DNA of 64,000 bases from JAAXHV01 sp965207165. Its GTDB lineage: Bacteria; Pseudomonadota; Gammaproteobacteria; Eutrophobiales; Eutrophobiaceae. A model generated the notes under the pieces. It was not told where the DNA came from. It worked only from the letters and a program-made list of their open reading frames with translations, and did not search any database. A program made the translations under genes and the position numbers. Of this stretch, positions 16,654 to 25,859 are shown in pieces (the stretch's first letter is position 1; every line of letters begins with the position of its first letter). The stretch lies in assembly GCA_965207165.1 (NCBI GenBank), contig OZ242265.1, positions 2,356,001 to 2,420,000 on the forward strand, given 5' to 3'.

Positions 16654-17640
16654 TTGAGCATTTCAACGGACAATACCAACCCGGTTTCCGCCGAAGTCAA
16701 TCTTGAGCCGGTCGATAACGAGCGGCTGGCCAACCTGTGCGGATCACTGGATTCCCACCTGCGCCAGATAGAGAGACGCATGGGTGTCGAGATAAACAAC
16801 CGCGGCAACTCGTTCCGCATCATCGGCACGGCCAGGATCGTCGATATTACCAGCCGGTTGCTGGGCGAACTGTATGAATCAACCGCGGCGGACAACTTGT
16901 CTCCGGAAAAAATCCACCTCTGGCTGCAGGATAAGGCAATCGATGATTCCATCGACGAGCAGGCGGACAAGGAAGTCATCGTCAAGACGAAACGCGGCAT
17001 CATCAAGGGCCGCAGCCCGAACCAGCGCCTATACCTGAACAATATCCGGGAACATGACGTCAGCTTCGGTATCGGCCCGGCGGGGACGGGGAAAACCTAC
17101 CTGGCCGTCGCCAGCGCGGTGGTTGCCCTGGAACAGAACCGGGTCAGGCGCCTGGTCCTGGTACGGCCGGCAGTGGAGGCCGGAGAAAAGCTGGGCTACC
17201 TGCCCGGTGACCTGGTGCAGAAAGTCGACCCGTACCTGCGCCCCCTGTACGACGCCTTGTACGAAATGCTCGGTTTCGACCATGTGATGAAACTCATAGA
17301 GAAAAACGTCATTGAAATTGCGCCCCTGGCTTTCATGCGCGGCAGGACGCTCAACGAGGCCTTCATCATCCTGGATGAAGCGCAGAATACCACCATCGAA
17401 CAGATGAAGATGTTCCTGACCCGCATAGGCTTCAATTCAACGGCCGTCATTACGGGCGACATCACCCAGATTGATCTGCCCCGAGGCAAAATATCGGGCC
17501 TGCGGCACGTGATCGACATCCTCAGCTCCGAAACCGGTATCAGTTTTACTTTTTTCAAATCCAGGGACGTGGTGCGCCATGCGCTGGTGGCGCGAATTCT
17601 GAACGCATATGAAAGGCGCGATGGCAATGGCGAGGCCTGA
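16654..17640 (+). CDS. ybeZ: PhoH-like ATPase (YbeZ)
   Basis: A 328-aa P-loop protein. It has an N-terminal KH-like region, Walker A GPAGTGKT at residues 141-148 and a Walker B segment FIILDEAQN. The chosen start is TTG at 16654, 3 nt after miaB, giving the usual family length; an ATG start is not available in a good place. YbeZ works with the endoribonuclease YbeY in ribosome maturation and RNA quality control; the ybeY gene follows 25 nt downstream. Confidence 0.93.
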   Translation: MSISTDNTNPVSAEVNLEPVDNERLANLCGSLDSHLRQIERRMGVEINNRGNSFRIIGTARIVDITSRLLGELYESTAADNLSPEKIHLWLQDKAIDDSIDEQADKEVIVKTKRGIIKGRSPNQRLYLNNIREHDVSFGIGPAGTGKTYLAVASAVVALEQNRVRRLVLVRPAVEAGEKLGYLPGDLVQKVDPYLRPLYDALYEMLGFDHVMKLIEKNVIEIAPLAFMRGRTLNEAFIILDEAQNTTIEQMKMFLTRIGFNSTAVITGDITQIDLPRGKISGLRHVIDILSSETGISFTFFKSRDVVRHALVARILNAYERRDGNGEA

Positions 17641-17665
17641 GTTGTTTCCTGTGCCCAAATGACGT

Positions 17666-18121
17666 ATGCAGGCTAACGTCACCGTACAGTTCAACACGGA
17701 AGAACCCGGTATTCCCGCTGAAGACGAGATCCTGTCCTGGGCCGGGTCAATGCTGGACGGGCAAGAGGGCGAAGTCACCATACGCATTACCGGTGAGGAT
17801 GAAATGCGCTCGCTGAATTCCAGGTGGCGCAATATCGACGGCCCCACCAATGTCCTGTCATTCCCGCTGCACGATACCGGCAGCCCCTTGCTCGGAGACA
17901 TAGTCATCTGCGCTCCCGTCCTCAAGCGGGAGGTGGCGCAACAGGGAAAATCGGTGAAGGCACACTGGGCGCACATGATTATTCATGGAATTTTGCATTT
18001 AATGGGCTATGATCATAGTAACGATAAGGATGCGGACTGCATGGAAGCTAAAGAAACCGCACTATTGCAAGACCTCGGTTTCCCTGATCCTTATTTACAG
18101 GACGGCAGGGCCGGCTTGTAG
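17666..18121 (+). CDS. ybeY: Endoribonuclease YbeY
   Basis: A 151-aa zinc-dependent single-strand endoribonuclease involved in 16S rRNA 3' maturation and ribosome quality control. The metal site H3xH5xH is clear: H107, H111, H117 in HGILHLMGYDH. Length is standard. It sits between phoH-like ybeZ and corC in the conserved cluster. Confidence 0.96.
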   Translation: MQANVTVQFNTEEPGIPAEDEILSWAGSMLDGQEGEVTIRITGEDEMRSLNSRWRNIDGPTNVLSFPLHDTGSPLLGDIVICAPVLKREVAQQGKSVKAHWAHMIIHGILHLMGYDHSNDKDADCMEAKETALLQDLGFPDPYLQDGRAGL

Positions 18122-18148
18122 TATTTTGTTTTTTTACAATCAAGAGCC

Positions 18149-19015
18149 ATGAGTAAAGACAAACCTCCGTCGAGTAACGATAAACAACCCTGGTGGAAGC
18201 AGCTCAAGACCACCTTTTCAAAAACCCCGCAGGACCGGACGGCATTGATTGACGTCCTGCGCGATTCCGAAGCAAGAAACATCATGGACCCCGATGTGCT
18301 GATGATGCTCGAGGGCGCCCTGCACGTGGCGGAATTGCAGGTGCGCGACATCATGGTGCCCCGGGTGCAGATGGTCACAATTCGGCACTCCGCCGAGCCG
18401 GAAAGCATAATGAAAACGGTGATTGAATCGGGACATTCCCGTTTTCCGGTAGTCAGCGACGACCAGGATGACGTACTTGGAATCCTGTTGGCAAAGGATT
18501 TGCTTTCGTGTTTCGTCAGCGACGAACCGGAGGTGTTTGCGGTAAAGAAACTGATGCGTCCCGCGGTGTTCGTGCCTGAGAGCAAGCGCCTCAATGTTCT
18601 GTTAAGGGACTTTCGCACCAACCGTAACCACATGGCCATTGTCGTCGATGAGTACGGTATTGCCGGCCTGGTAACTATCGAAGACATAATAGAAGAAATC
18701 GTGGGCGAGATTGAAGATGAAACCGACCTGAACGAAGAAGCCTATATTAAACAACATGGAATAAACCGTTATACGGTTCAGGCATTCACGCCTATTGATG
18801 AATTCAACGACTACTTCGGCACAAAACTGGGCCACGACAGTTATGATACGATAGGGGGGATGGTAATCGATGAATTCGGTTACCTGCCGAAACGCGGGGA
18901 GATTGTGGATTTTTCCGGTTACAACGTGAAAGTACTCCGGGCTGACAAAAGAAGAATACACCTGTTACGTTTTGAAAAAACGCCTGTTTCACAAGCTGGA
19001 ACCCAGCCCGCGTAA
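18149..19015 (+). CDS. corC: CorC-family CBS-domain protein
   Basis: A 288-aa cytosolic protein with two CBS domains (starting about residues 65 and 130, MVPRVQMVTI and LMRPAVFVPES) and a C-terminal CorC/HlyC transporter-associated domain. CorC is linked to magnesium/cobalt homeostasis in enterobacteria. The acidic run VGEIEDETDLNEEAY before the last domain is typical. The 3' end overlaps lnt by 44 nt if the TTG start of lnt is correct. Confidence 0.93.
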   Translation: MSKDKPPSSNDKQPWWKQLKTTFSKTPQDRTALIDVLRDSEARNIMDPDVLMMLEGALHVAELQVRDIMVPRVQMVTIRHSAEPESIMKTVIESGHSRFPVVSDDQDDVLGILLAKDLLSCFVSDEPEVFAVKKLMRPAVFVPESKRLNVLLRDFRTNRNHMAIVVDEYGIAGLVTIEDIIEEIVGEIEDETDLNEEAYIKQHGINRYTVQAFTPIDEFNDYFGTKLGHDSYDTIGGMVIDEFGYLPKRGEIVDFSGYNVKVLRADKRRIHLLRFEKTPVSQAGTQPA

Positions 19016-20516
19016 GGTCCGCGCCCGTTTCTTCTCAAGTGGATTATTGTGCCTGTCGGCAGGCGCCGCCAGCGCCTTTGCGTTTGCGCCGTACGAGATA
19101 TCCGTCGTCCCGTTTATCACCCTGGCAGTGCTGTTCAGGACCTGGCGCACGAATACCGGGAAGCAGGCCTTTATCAACGGTTATTTATTCGGCCTGGGCC
19201 TGTTCGGGGTCGGCGTCAGCTGGTTGCATATCAGTATCAACCTGTTTTCCGGGATTAGCCTGGCAGGCGCCTGGCTGCTGACTTTATTGCTCATTGCCTA
19301 CCTGTCCCTGTTCCCTGCCCTCACCGGGTTGCTCGCAAACTGCCGTTCGCTACGCTCCGATTACACTTTTTTCCTGGTCATGATACCGTCGCTGTGGACC
19401 CTGGGGGAATGGATTCGGTCCTGGCTGTTCACCGGGTTTCCCTGGTTATCGCTGGGGTATACCCAGACCTCGGGCATGTTGTCCGGCTACGGCAGTCTCC
19501 TTGGAGTGTTCGGCATCAGTTTTATCCTCGCCTTCCTGGCGGGGGGTCTGGTACTCGTTTTCGGCAAGAACAGGAGCATGACCCTGACTGCGACCCTGCT
19601 GCTGATCCTTCTCGCCGGTTGGCAGTTGCGCCAATACCAGTGGACCGACAACAGTGAAGCTGAGATCAGCGTCGCCCTGGTCCAGGGCGCCATTCCCCAG
19701 GAACTCAAATGGTTGCCGGAGTACAAAAACACCTCCCTTGAGCGCTACCCGGAACTCACCGAACCCTTCTGGGGCCATGATTTGATCATCTGGCCGGAAA
19801 CGGCCATCCCCGGTTTTTTAAACGAGGTCCGTGACTATATCGAGCAACTCGACAGAACGGCAAGTCATCACGGATCCGTCGTGCTGGCCGGGCTCCCCAC
19901 CAGGCACCCGGACAGCGGCGCTTATTTTAACAGCCTGGTATTGCTGGGCGGCAAGCACCAGGTCTACAGTAAACGTCACCTGGTCCCGTTCGGCGAATAC
20001 CTGCCGCTCAAGTGGCTGCTGCAATGGCCGCTTGACGTCCTGAATATCCCCATTGCAGATTTCACCCCCGCACCCGCGCACGAGCCCCTGCTATTTCATA
20101 CCGGTGGTTATTCCATGGGCCTGTCCATCTGTTACGAAGCCATCTTCGGCGCGGAGATCATCAGGGCGCTGCCGCAGGCCGGCGTACTGGTGAACGTGAG
20201 TAATGACGCCTGGTTCGGCGATTCCGCCTCACCCCATCAACACCTGCAGATGGCGCGTATGCGGGCCATTGAGACCGGCCGCTACCTGCTGCGCGCCACG
20301 AACACCGGCATCAGCGCAATCATCGATCAGAAAGGGAACATCGTCGGCAAGACGGGCCAGTTCGAACCGGATGCCGTCGCCGCGACCGTTCCACTGTTCA
20401 AGGGCAGTACGCCGTATGTCATCGCCGGCGACAAACCGATCATGACGCTGTCGCTGGTCCTGTTGCTGTTGATGCTGCTGTTCAGCACACGGGAACGGGA
20501 TAAATCGAATATTTAA
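18972..20516 (+). CDS. lnt: Apolipoprotein N-acyltransferase
   Basis: A 514-aa inner-membrane enzyme that adds the third acyl chain to lipoproteins. About six to eight N-terminal transmembrane helices precede a nitrilase-type domain with the catalytic triad E276 (IIWPETAIPG), K334 (YSKRHLVPFGEY) and C387 (SICYEA), close to E. coli E267-K335-C387. The start used is TTG at 18972, which overlaps corC by 44 nt; a start further inside would remove basic N-terminal residues. It is the last gene of the cluster and meets the TonB receptor gene tail to tail across a hairpin. Confidence 0.94.
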   Translation: MKKRLFHKLEPSPRKVRARFFSSGLLCLSAGAASAFAFAPYEISVVPFITLAVLFRTWRTNTGKQAFINGYLFGLGLFGVGVSWLHISINLFSGISLAGAWLLTLLLIAYLSLFPALTGLLANCRSLRSDYTFFLVMIPSLWTLGEWIRSWLFTGFPWLSLGYTQTSGMLSGYGSLLGVFGISFILAFLAGGLVLVFGKNRSMTLTATLLLILLAGWQLRQYQWTDNSEAEISVALVQGAIPQELKWLPEYKNTSLERYPELTEPFWGHDLIIWPETAIPGFLNEVRDYIEQLDRTASHHGSVVLAGLPTRHPDSGAYFNSLVLLGGKHQVYSKRHLVPFGEYLPLKWLLQWPLDVLNIPIADFTPAPAHEPLLFHTGGYSMGLSICYEAIFGAEIIRALPQAGVLVNVSNDAWFGDSASPHQHLQMARMRAIETGRYLLRATNTGISAIIDQKGNIVGKTGQFEPDAVAATVPLFKGSTPYVIAGDKPIMTLSLVLLLLMLLFSTRERDKSNI

Positions 20517-20521
20517 GGTGA

Positions 20522-20571
20522 TATTCGGGGCCAGTGTAACAACTTGCGGAGTTTTTACACTGACCCCAAAT
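20522..20571. terminator. Hairpin between convergent genes, GGGGTCAG-type element
   Basis: Left arm GGGGCCAGTGTAA and right arm TTACACTGACCCC form a long near-perfect stem located 6 nt after the lnt stop and 9 nt before the minus-strand receptor stop. The right arm is nearly repeated at 24535-24556. It may be a mobile palindrome reused as a two-way terminator. Confidence 0.7.
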
Positions 20572-20580
20572 CACGGAATA

Positions 20581-23500
20581 TCAGAATTGTAACTGGTAAC
20601 GGCCGTAGAATATGCGCCCGCGGGGGTCGTGTGTGTAGTAATCATAGGCGCCGTCCACGTTTACCAGCGGCGGATCCTCGTTCAGCAGGTTCTTGATGCC
20701 CAGGGTCAGTTTCGAACCCTTTTGCTGCGCTACCAGGGGTGGCAGTTCAAACCGGTATTGCAGGTCGACGGTGGTCATGCTGTCGATGGTCTCCGCATAG
20801 CCTATGTAGGCGCCGAGAAAAGCGCTCTGGGAGGTATCGTCCTGGTAACTATGGATGTAATGTACGTCCAGGAACAGGTCGTGGCGCCCGCGCTGCCAGC
20901 CCAGACCCGCGTTCGCGCGCCATCTCGGCATGGGCCGGCCGATGGAGTTACCCGCGTTGCGGCTGCCCACCCCTTTTATTTTCTCCCCGTCCGCCAGGAT
21001 GATGTCGTAATCCAGTGTATAACTCAGGTCCAGCGACGCACTGAACAATCCTGCCGCGCCTGCGTCACGGGCATAGGCCAGCGCGAGGTCGATGCCCGAT
21101 GATTCCAGGCTGGGCGCGTTGAAGTAAGACGCTTCCGTACGCACCAGGTAGCCGTCTTCCCTGCGGATAACCTTGTCCGGGAGACCTGGACCGAGACTGT
21201 AGACGGTAACCTGGCCGTCACCGTCCAGGTCCCATGACCCGCACAGGGGTCCGGCGGCGGGGTCGTTATTCAGGCCGCCGGGGCAGCGGGACGCGTTGTC
21301 CCGGTCGATCAACTCCTGGTGTCCTTCCCGGACTATCAGGCCGGTATAATCATAACGGTAGTAATCCACGTCCAGTGAAAGGCCGTCCAGCAGACCTGCC
21401 GGGTTCCAGGAGAACCCGGCATTGAAGACTTCCGCCTCCTCCGGTTTCAGGTCCGGGTTGCCGGTGGCTGCGGACGCCCGGTAAGCCAAAGCCGGCGCGT
21501 TGGAAAACGGATCGCTGGAATTCTGGAAGATGGTGCGGCTGCCGCCGGTCTGCAACAGGGACCCCGCCCGGAACGAGGTCCCCCAGGAGGCGCGCAACGC
21601 CAGCGATTCAAGGGGTTGCAACAACAGCGTCAGTTTCGGATCGAACGTATCCTTGTCCAGTTGCTCGAAGGATTCGTAGCGTCCGGCAAGGGTCAGTTCG
21701 GCCCACCCCGTCAATGGCACCAGGGCCTCGGCAAACACCGACCAGGAACTGAGGCGGTTATCCCAGTCCCGGTCGCCCGTGAGGAAGGTATAGTTGAAGG
21801 CATTGGCCTCATCATCGTAGTCAAAGCGGGCATCATCGCTGCGGTACTGGAACCCCAGGGCAAGACCCAGCGGACCGTTCGGCATGTAAAAGGCATCACC
21901 TGACAGCACCAGGTCGAATACGACCTGCTCGATTTCGGCATCCGTGATGTAGGCTCCCTGCGTCCAGCGCAGGAGTTCGGGGGGGTTCCGGTATTTGCGC
22001 GCAGCCTCGGCCACGCTGAGCCGGGGATCGGCTGCCCAGGGGGACGTATCCGCGCTGTCCCAGCGTTCGCCCGTGACCGGGTCATACACGCTGGTCTGAA
22101 AGCTGTTGTAATAGTAACACGCGCCCGTGCCCAGGTTGCCGGAACCGGCTATCCCCGCCCCGGGGTCGCAGTCCGGTCCGCCCAGGCCTGCGAAGGCCAG
22201 GTCCATGCGCGAGGTAAGCGTGTCTACCGGCCAGTTCAGGTCAAGGCGGTTACGGGACCAGACCAGGTCGGTGTCCAGGAACCAGTCCCGGCCGCCCAGG
22301 GTAAAATCGGAACGCAGGCCGATCAGCGCGCGCAGGTTGTCCCGGCTTGTGCTGGAGACGGTGCTGATGGGACGATCTTCCTCCGATGAGTCGATGGTGC
22401 CGCCCAGTATGCGCTGCATCGCCTGGTAAGGGACCGGCTCGAAACCGCGCCGCGCCGCATCCAGTTGCAGTCCGAAGTGGTGCTCCGGCACGAGCACGTA
22501 GCGTACGTCCGGGTACAGGGAATTGCCGCGCGAGGATTCCTGCTCGGAGTAGCTGAACGAGCCGTATATCTCCGCGGCGCCGGCCAGGTCGAGCGCGCCG
22601 TCAGCGTGGAACTTGACCTGCTCCTCCGGGCGCACCAGGGCGAAGAAGCTGGAGTAATCATAGACACAGATGTGGCTGAAATCCGGGTGCAACCCCAGGG
22701 TCCCCATCGGTCCGTCGTCCGCGGCGGCTTTCTCGCACTCCGCATCGGGCAGGCTGCCGGAGAAACTTGCCGGGTCGGCGCCCCCCTGCGGCCACCAGTA
22801 GTTGGAGTGCACGGGCGTCGCACCCTGTGCCGTAAGTTGCGGCACGTAGCGCCCGGGCTGGCCGAAACTGGACAGGCCGGAGCGGCCGAACCGGTCGAAG
22901 CGATCGGCGAAACTGAGCCCCCCGCGATCCAGGTAGCTGGCAGCCAGGTTGATATATCCCCGGTCACCGCTAATCCCGGCCAGACCCGAGAACAGCAGGT
23001 CCTGCTGCTCGTGGGTTTCATCGTCGCTGCTGAAATCGACCTGCAATTCGACCCCGGAGAACTCGCGCCGGGTGATGAAGTTCACCACACCGGCAACGGC
23101 ATCGGAACCGTACAACGCCGAGGCGCCGTCCTTGACGACTTCGATCCGTTCCAGCGCGATGTTGGGCACCAGTCCCTGCACATCCACGTAACTGCTGCCG
23201 CTGTTGTCGAAACTGGTACTGACGGTGCGCCTGCCGTTAATCAATACCAGCGTCGCGCCGTTACCGAGGTTGCGCAGGTTGACGCTGGCATTGCCGGTGG
23301 AACTGTCATCACCCGCCCAGTTGGTGGCGGAGACCCCCAGCGACCCCGAGTTAAAGCTCATGGTGCGGATGATCTCCTTGACGTCGGTGGCACCGGCAAC
23401 GTCCAGGTCATCCCGGTCGAGCACCGTCAGGGGTGATGCCAGGCCCCCGGCCTCACGCTTCAGGTGGCTGCCGGTAACGACTATCTCCTCGATCTGTGTG

Positions 23501-23589
23501 CTCCCGGGAACCGCGTTGGTTTCTTCAGCACCGGTAATGCCGGTGCTGGCGGCGGCACAACAGAGCAGCGCTGTGATCGACTTTATCAA
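20581..23589 (-). CDS. Large TonB-dependent outer-membrane receptor
   Basis: A 1002-aa receptor with a signal peptide (ALLCCAAASTGITGA), a TonB-box-like EEIVVTGS segment near residue 34, a plug domain (VNLRNLGNGATLVLINGRR, ALYGSDAVAGVVNFITRR) and a C-terminal beta-barrel ending in the aromatic RYQLQF expected of outer-membrane barrels. The barrel has several Cys pairs and an acidic DLDGDGQVT loop resembling calcium-binding loops. Start codon is TTG preceded by GGGGGAG. It lies 26 nt after a DUF368 gene on the same strand. The substrate is unknown; barrel length suggests a large ligand such as a peptide or glycan. Confidence 0.92.
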   Translation of the reverse strand: MIKSITALLCCAAASTGITGAEETNAVPGSTQIEEIVVTGSHLKREAGGLASPLTVLDRDDLDVAGATDVKEIIRTMSFNSGSLGVSATNWAGDDSSTGNASVNLRNLGNGATLVLINGRRTVSTSFDNSGSSYVDVQGLVPNIALERIEVVKDGASALYGSDAVAGVVNFITRREFSGVELQVDFSSDDETHEQQDLLFSGLAGISGDRGYINLAASYLDRGGLSFADRFDRFGRSGLSSFGQPGRYVPQLTAQGATPVHSNYWWPQGGADPASFSGSLPDAECEKAAADDGPMGTLGLHPDFSHICVYDYSSFFALVRPEEQVKFHADGALDLAGAAEIYGSFSYSEQESSRGNSLYPDVRYVLVPEHHFGLQLDAARRGFEPVPYQAMQRILGGTIDSSEEDRPISTVSSTSRDNLRALIGLRSDFTLGGRDWFLDTDLVWSRNRLDLNWPVDTLTSRMDLAFAGLGGPDCDPGAGIAGSGNLGTGACYYYNSFQTSVYDPVTGERWDSADTSPWAADPRLSVAEAARKYRNPPELLRWTQGAYITDAEIEQVVFDLVLSGDAFYMPNGPLGLALGFQYRSDDARFDYDDEANAFNYTFLTGDRDWDNRLSSWSVFAEALVPLTGWAELTLAGRYESFEQLDKDTFDPKLTLLLQPLESLALRASWGTSFRAGSLLQTGGSRTIFQNSSDPFSNAPALAYRASAATGNPDLKPEEAEVFNAGFSWNPAGLLDGLSLDVDYYRYDYTGLIVREGHQELIDRDNASRCPGGLNNDPAAGPLCGSWDLDGDGQVTVYSLGPGLPDKVIRREDGYLVRTEASYFNAPSLESSGIDLALAYARDAGAAGLFSASLDLSYTLDYDIILADGEKIKGVGSRNAGNSIGRPMPRWRANAGLGWQRGRHDLFLDVHYIHSYQDDTSQSAFLGAYIGYAETIDSMTTVDLQYRFELPPLVAQQKGSKLTLGIKNLLNEDPPLVNVDGAYDYYTHDPRGRIFYGRYQLQF

Positions 23590-23615
23590 TGACTCCCCCG
23601 TCTCAGACGTACCAC

Positions 23616-24554
23616 TCAGTTTTCCGGCGCTTCCGCTTTATGAAGGCGCCTGATACCCAGTACGACTATGATACCGCAGATGATAAGTATAAATGAGGTC
23701 AGGGCCGGCCGGGACAATTCCGTGGGGAAAACCGGATGTGTATCCACCAGCAGCGAATCATCCCCGGCGCTTTCATAGACACGTTGCTGGAAAGGCCAGA
23801 TGACTGTCAACGAAGCAAGCAGCAGGCCGGTGATGAAAACCACGGTCAGGCGATACCAGCGTTCGAGTATGTACGACAACAGGCGGCTGAAAAAAACCAG
23901 CCCGGCCAGCGCCCCGCCGGCAAACGGGAGCAACACGGCCAATTTGAAATACCCGATTGCCGTGAATACATACGTGTATTTGTTCAGGAGCAGCAACACG
24001 AATGATCCCGATATGCCCGGCAACATCATTGCGCAGATTGCCAGCACGCCGGCGACGAATATGAACCAGCCGGCATCGGGCGTTTGCAGCGGCACGATAT
24101 TGAATACGATGTAACCGGAAACCGCTCCCGCAACCAGCGTAATGATTTCCGCGCCGGCAATGCCGTCGAGGTCCCTGAGCAGGACCAGGATGGAACCGCC
24201 GATGAGGCCGAAAAACAGGCCGTAGATCTGTTCGGGATAATCCAGCAGCAACTGCGGCAGTTGCACGACCCGGGTAAAAAACAGCAGGGCGGCGACAATG
24301 CCGATGGCCAGCGGCACGATAAAGCCGAAATGCGGCCTTGCCGCGGCTTCCCTGAAATCCAGCCTGACCAGAGCCGTGAGCGTGGCAAGGTCAAAGGACT
24401 TGATTGCAGCGATGAATTCGCGGTAAATCCCCAGGATAAACGCCATGGTGCCGCCGCTCACCCCGGGAATGATGTCCGCGGTCCCGATACAGAAACCCTT
24501 CGCGGCCAGGATGACCCGTTCCTTCAGATATTTGGGGTCAGTGTAAAAACTCAT
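23616..24554 (-). CDS. DUF368 membrane protein, PopT-like undecaprenyl-phosphate translocase
   Basis: A 312-aa polytopic protein with about eight transmembrane segments. The N-terminal motif GTADIIPGVSGGTMAFILGIY and the similar internal ISGSFVLLLL region are family hallmarks. DUF368 proteins (PopT) have been shown to recycle undecaprenyl phosphate across the membrane; that role is transferred by family. The first codons (MSFYTDPK) are formed by a sequence shared with the hairpin at 20522-20571, so the start region may have been remodelled by a repeat. It lies between hemE and the TonB receptor gene. Confidence 0.85.
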   Translation of the reverse strand: MSFYTDPKYLKERVILAAKGFCIGTADIIPGVSGGTMAFILGIYREFIAAIKSFDLATLTALVRLDFREAAARPHFGFIVPLAIGIVAALLFFTRVVQLPQLLLDYPEQIYGLFFGLIGGSILVLLRDLDGIAGAEIITLVAGAVSGYIVFNIVPLQTPDAGWFIFVAGVLAICAMMLPGISGSFVLLLLNKYTYVFTAIGYFKLAVLLPFAGGALAGLVFFSRLLSYILERWYRLTVVFITGLLLASLTVIWPFQQRVYESAGDDSLLVDTHPVFPTELSRPALTSFILIICGIIVVLGIRRLHKAEAPEN

Positions 24555-24556
24555 AT
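24535..24556. repeat. Half-site of GGGGTCAG element overlapping a start codon
   Basis: The stretch TTTGGGGTCAGTGTAAAAAC matches the reverse complement of the right arm of the hairpin at 20522-20571. On the minus strand it contains the ATG and first seven codons of the DUF368 gene. Confidence 0.7.
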
Positions 24557-24568
24557 TCGGCCTGTCAG

Positions 24569-24606
24569 ATATTTGGGGTCAGAGCTATTGCTCTGACCCC
24601 AAATAT
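24569..24606. repeat. Perfect 17-bp inverted repeat, GGGGTCAG family
   Basis: Arms ATATTTGGGGTCAGAGC and its exact complement are separated by a 4-nt loop. It fills most of the 55-nt gap between the hemE stop and the DUF368 start. It could end hemE transcription partly or stabilise mRNA ends, but its similarity to other hairpins in the window suggests a REP-like element. Confidence 0.85.
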
Positions 24607-24609
24607 CCT

Positions 24610-25683
24610 TTATTTCCGTGCATGGAATGGTTTGCTGAGTTCGTGTACGGCGTCCACAAGTACCGCTACTTTATCCGGGTCGATGTCGGGATGGATGCCG
24701 TGCCCCAGGTTGAAGACGTGGCCGTCTGCCGGCCCGTAGGCAGCCAGGATCTCCGCCACCTGCCTGCGGATGGATGCCGGGGAGGAATACAGCACGGCCG
24801 TATCCAGGTTGCCCTGCAACGCCACCTTCCCACCGGTTCTCCTGCGCGCGGCGTCGATGTCTACGGTCCAGTCCACCCCGATGGCGTCACAACCGGACCC
24901 GGCAATATCCTCGAGCCACAGGCCGCCACCCTTGGTAAACAGGATGACCGGCACCGATTTGCTCCGGCCTTCAGCCTTGATGCCCTGGACGATCCGTTTC
25001 ATGTACCCCAGTGAGAACTCCTGGTAAGCATCCCGCGACAATATGCCACCCCAGGTGTCAAAGACCATGACCACATCGACCCCCGCCGCAATCTGGCCGT
25101 TCAGGTAGTCCGTGATTGAGCGGCTCAACACGTCCAGCAGCATATGCATCAGGTCCGACTGCCCGTACAACATGCCCTTGGCCCGGCTGAAATTCTTGCT
25201 CGACTCGCCTTCAATCATGTAAGTGGCAATGGTCCAGGGACTCCCGGCAAAGCCGATGAGCGGGACCTTGCCCTGCAATTCCCGTTTGATGAGTCTGACC
25301 GCATCCATGACGTAACGCAGGCTGGTTTCAACATCGGGCACTCCCAGGTTGCGGATGTCACTCCCGGTCCGGACCGGCCTGGCAAACTGCGGACCCTTGT
25401 TCTCCACCACGCTCAGCCCCAGGCCCATGGCGTCGGGTATGGTGAGAATGTCGGAAAACAGTATTGCCGCATCAAGGTCAAAGCGATCCAGGGGTTGCAG
25501 CGTGACCTCGCAGGCAAGCTCGGGAGTCTTGCACAGGGTCATGAAATCACCCGCACGCTGCCGGGTGGCGCGGTATTCAGGCAGGTAACGCCCTGCCTGG
25601 CGCATGATCCAGAGCGGCGTCATATCGACCGGTTGGCGCCGAAGCGCTCTTAACAGACGATCGTTAAGCAATTTTTCAGGCAC
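24610..25683 (-). CDS. hemE: Uroporphyrinogen decarboxylase
   Basis: A haem-pathway enzyme that converts uroporphyrinogen III to coproporphyrinogen III. Signatures are PLWIMRQAGRYLPEYR near the start, FSDILTIPDAMG with the essential Asp, and GFAGSPWTIATYMIEG. I placed the start at GTG 25683, giving the N-terminus MPEKLLNDRLLRALRRQP, which lines up with characterised HemE proteins; an in-frame ATG further upstream (25734) would add 17 unlikely residues. Length from this start is 357 aa, as usual. Confidence 0.95.
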   Translation of the reverse strand: MPEKLLNDRLLRALRRQPVDMTPLWIMRQAGRYLPEYRATRQRAGDFMTLCKTPELACEVTLQPLDRFDLDAAILFSDILTIPDAMGLGLSVVENKGPQFARPVRTGSDIRNLGVPDVETSLRYVMDAVRLIKRELQGKVPLIGFAGSPWTIATYMIEGESSKNFSRAKGMLYGQSDLMHMLLDVLSRSITDYLNGQIAAGVDVVMVFDTWGGILSRDAYQEFSLGYMKRIVQGIKAEGRSKSVPVILFTKGGGLWLEDIAGSGCDAIGVDWTVDIDAARRRTGGKVALQGNLDTAVLYSSPASIRRQVAEILAAYGPADGHVFNLGHGIHPDIDPDKVAVLVDAVHELSKPFHARK

Positions 25684-25859
25684 TGACAAAACACTTCCAT
25701 ACGTGGTGGGCAAGGCTAAACAATAAGCCGTCATCCCGGCAAAAACAAGGGAAAAAGCCGACGCGGCCTCTATTTAACGGGTCCGATTACTATCATGTTG
25801 ACCTGCTGACTCGTTCAGGAATACAATGGCGGCTTGATTCTCGCAGGATACAGAAAGGC

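Noticed and set aside
22465..23436. 323-codon plus-strand frame inside the TonB receptor gene
   Set aside because: Antisense shadow; plug-domain motifs are on the minus strand.
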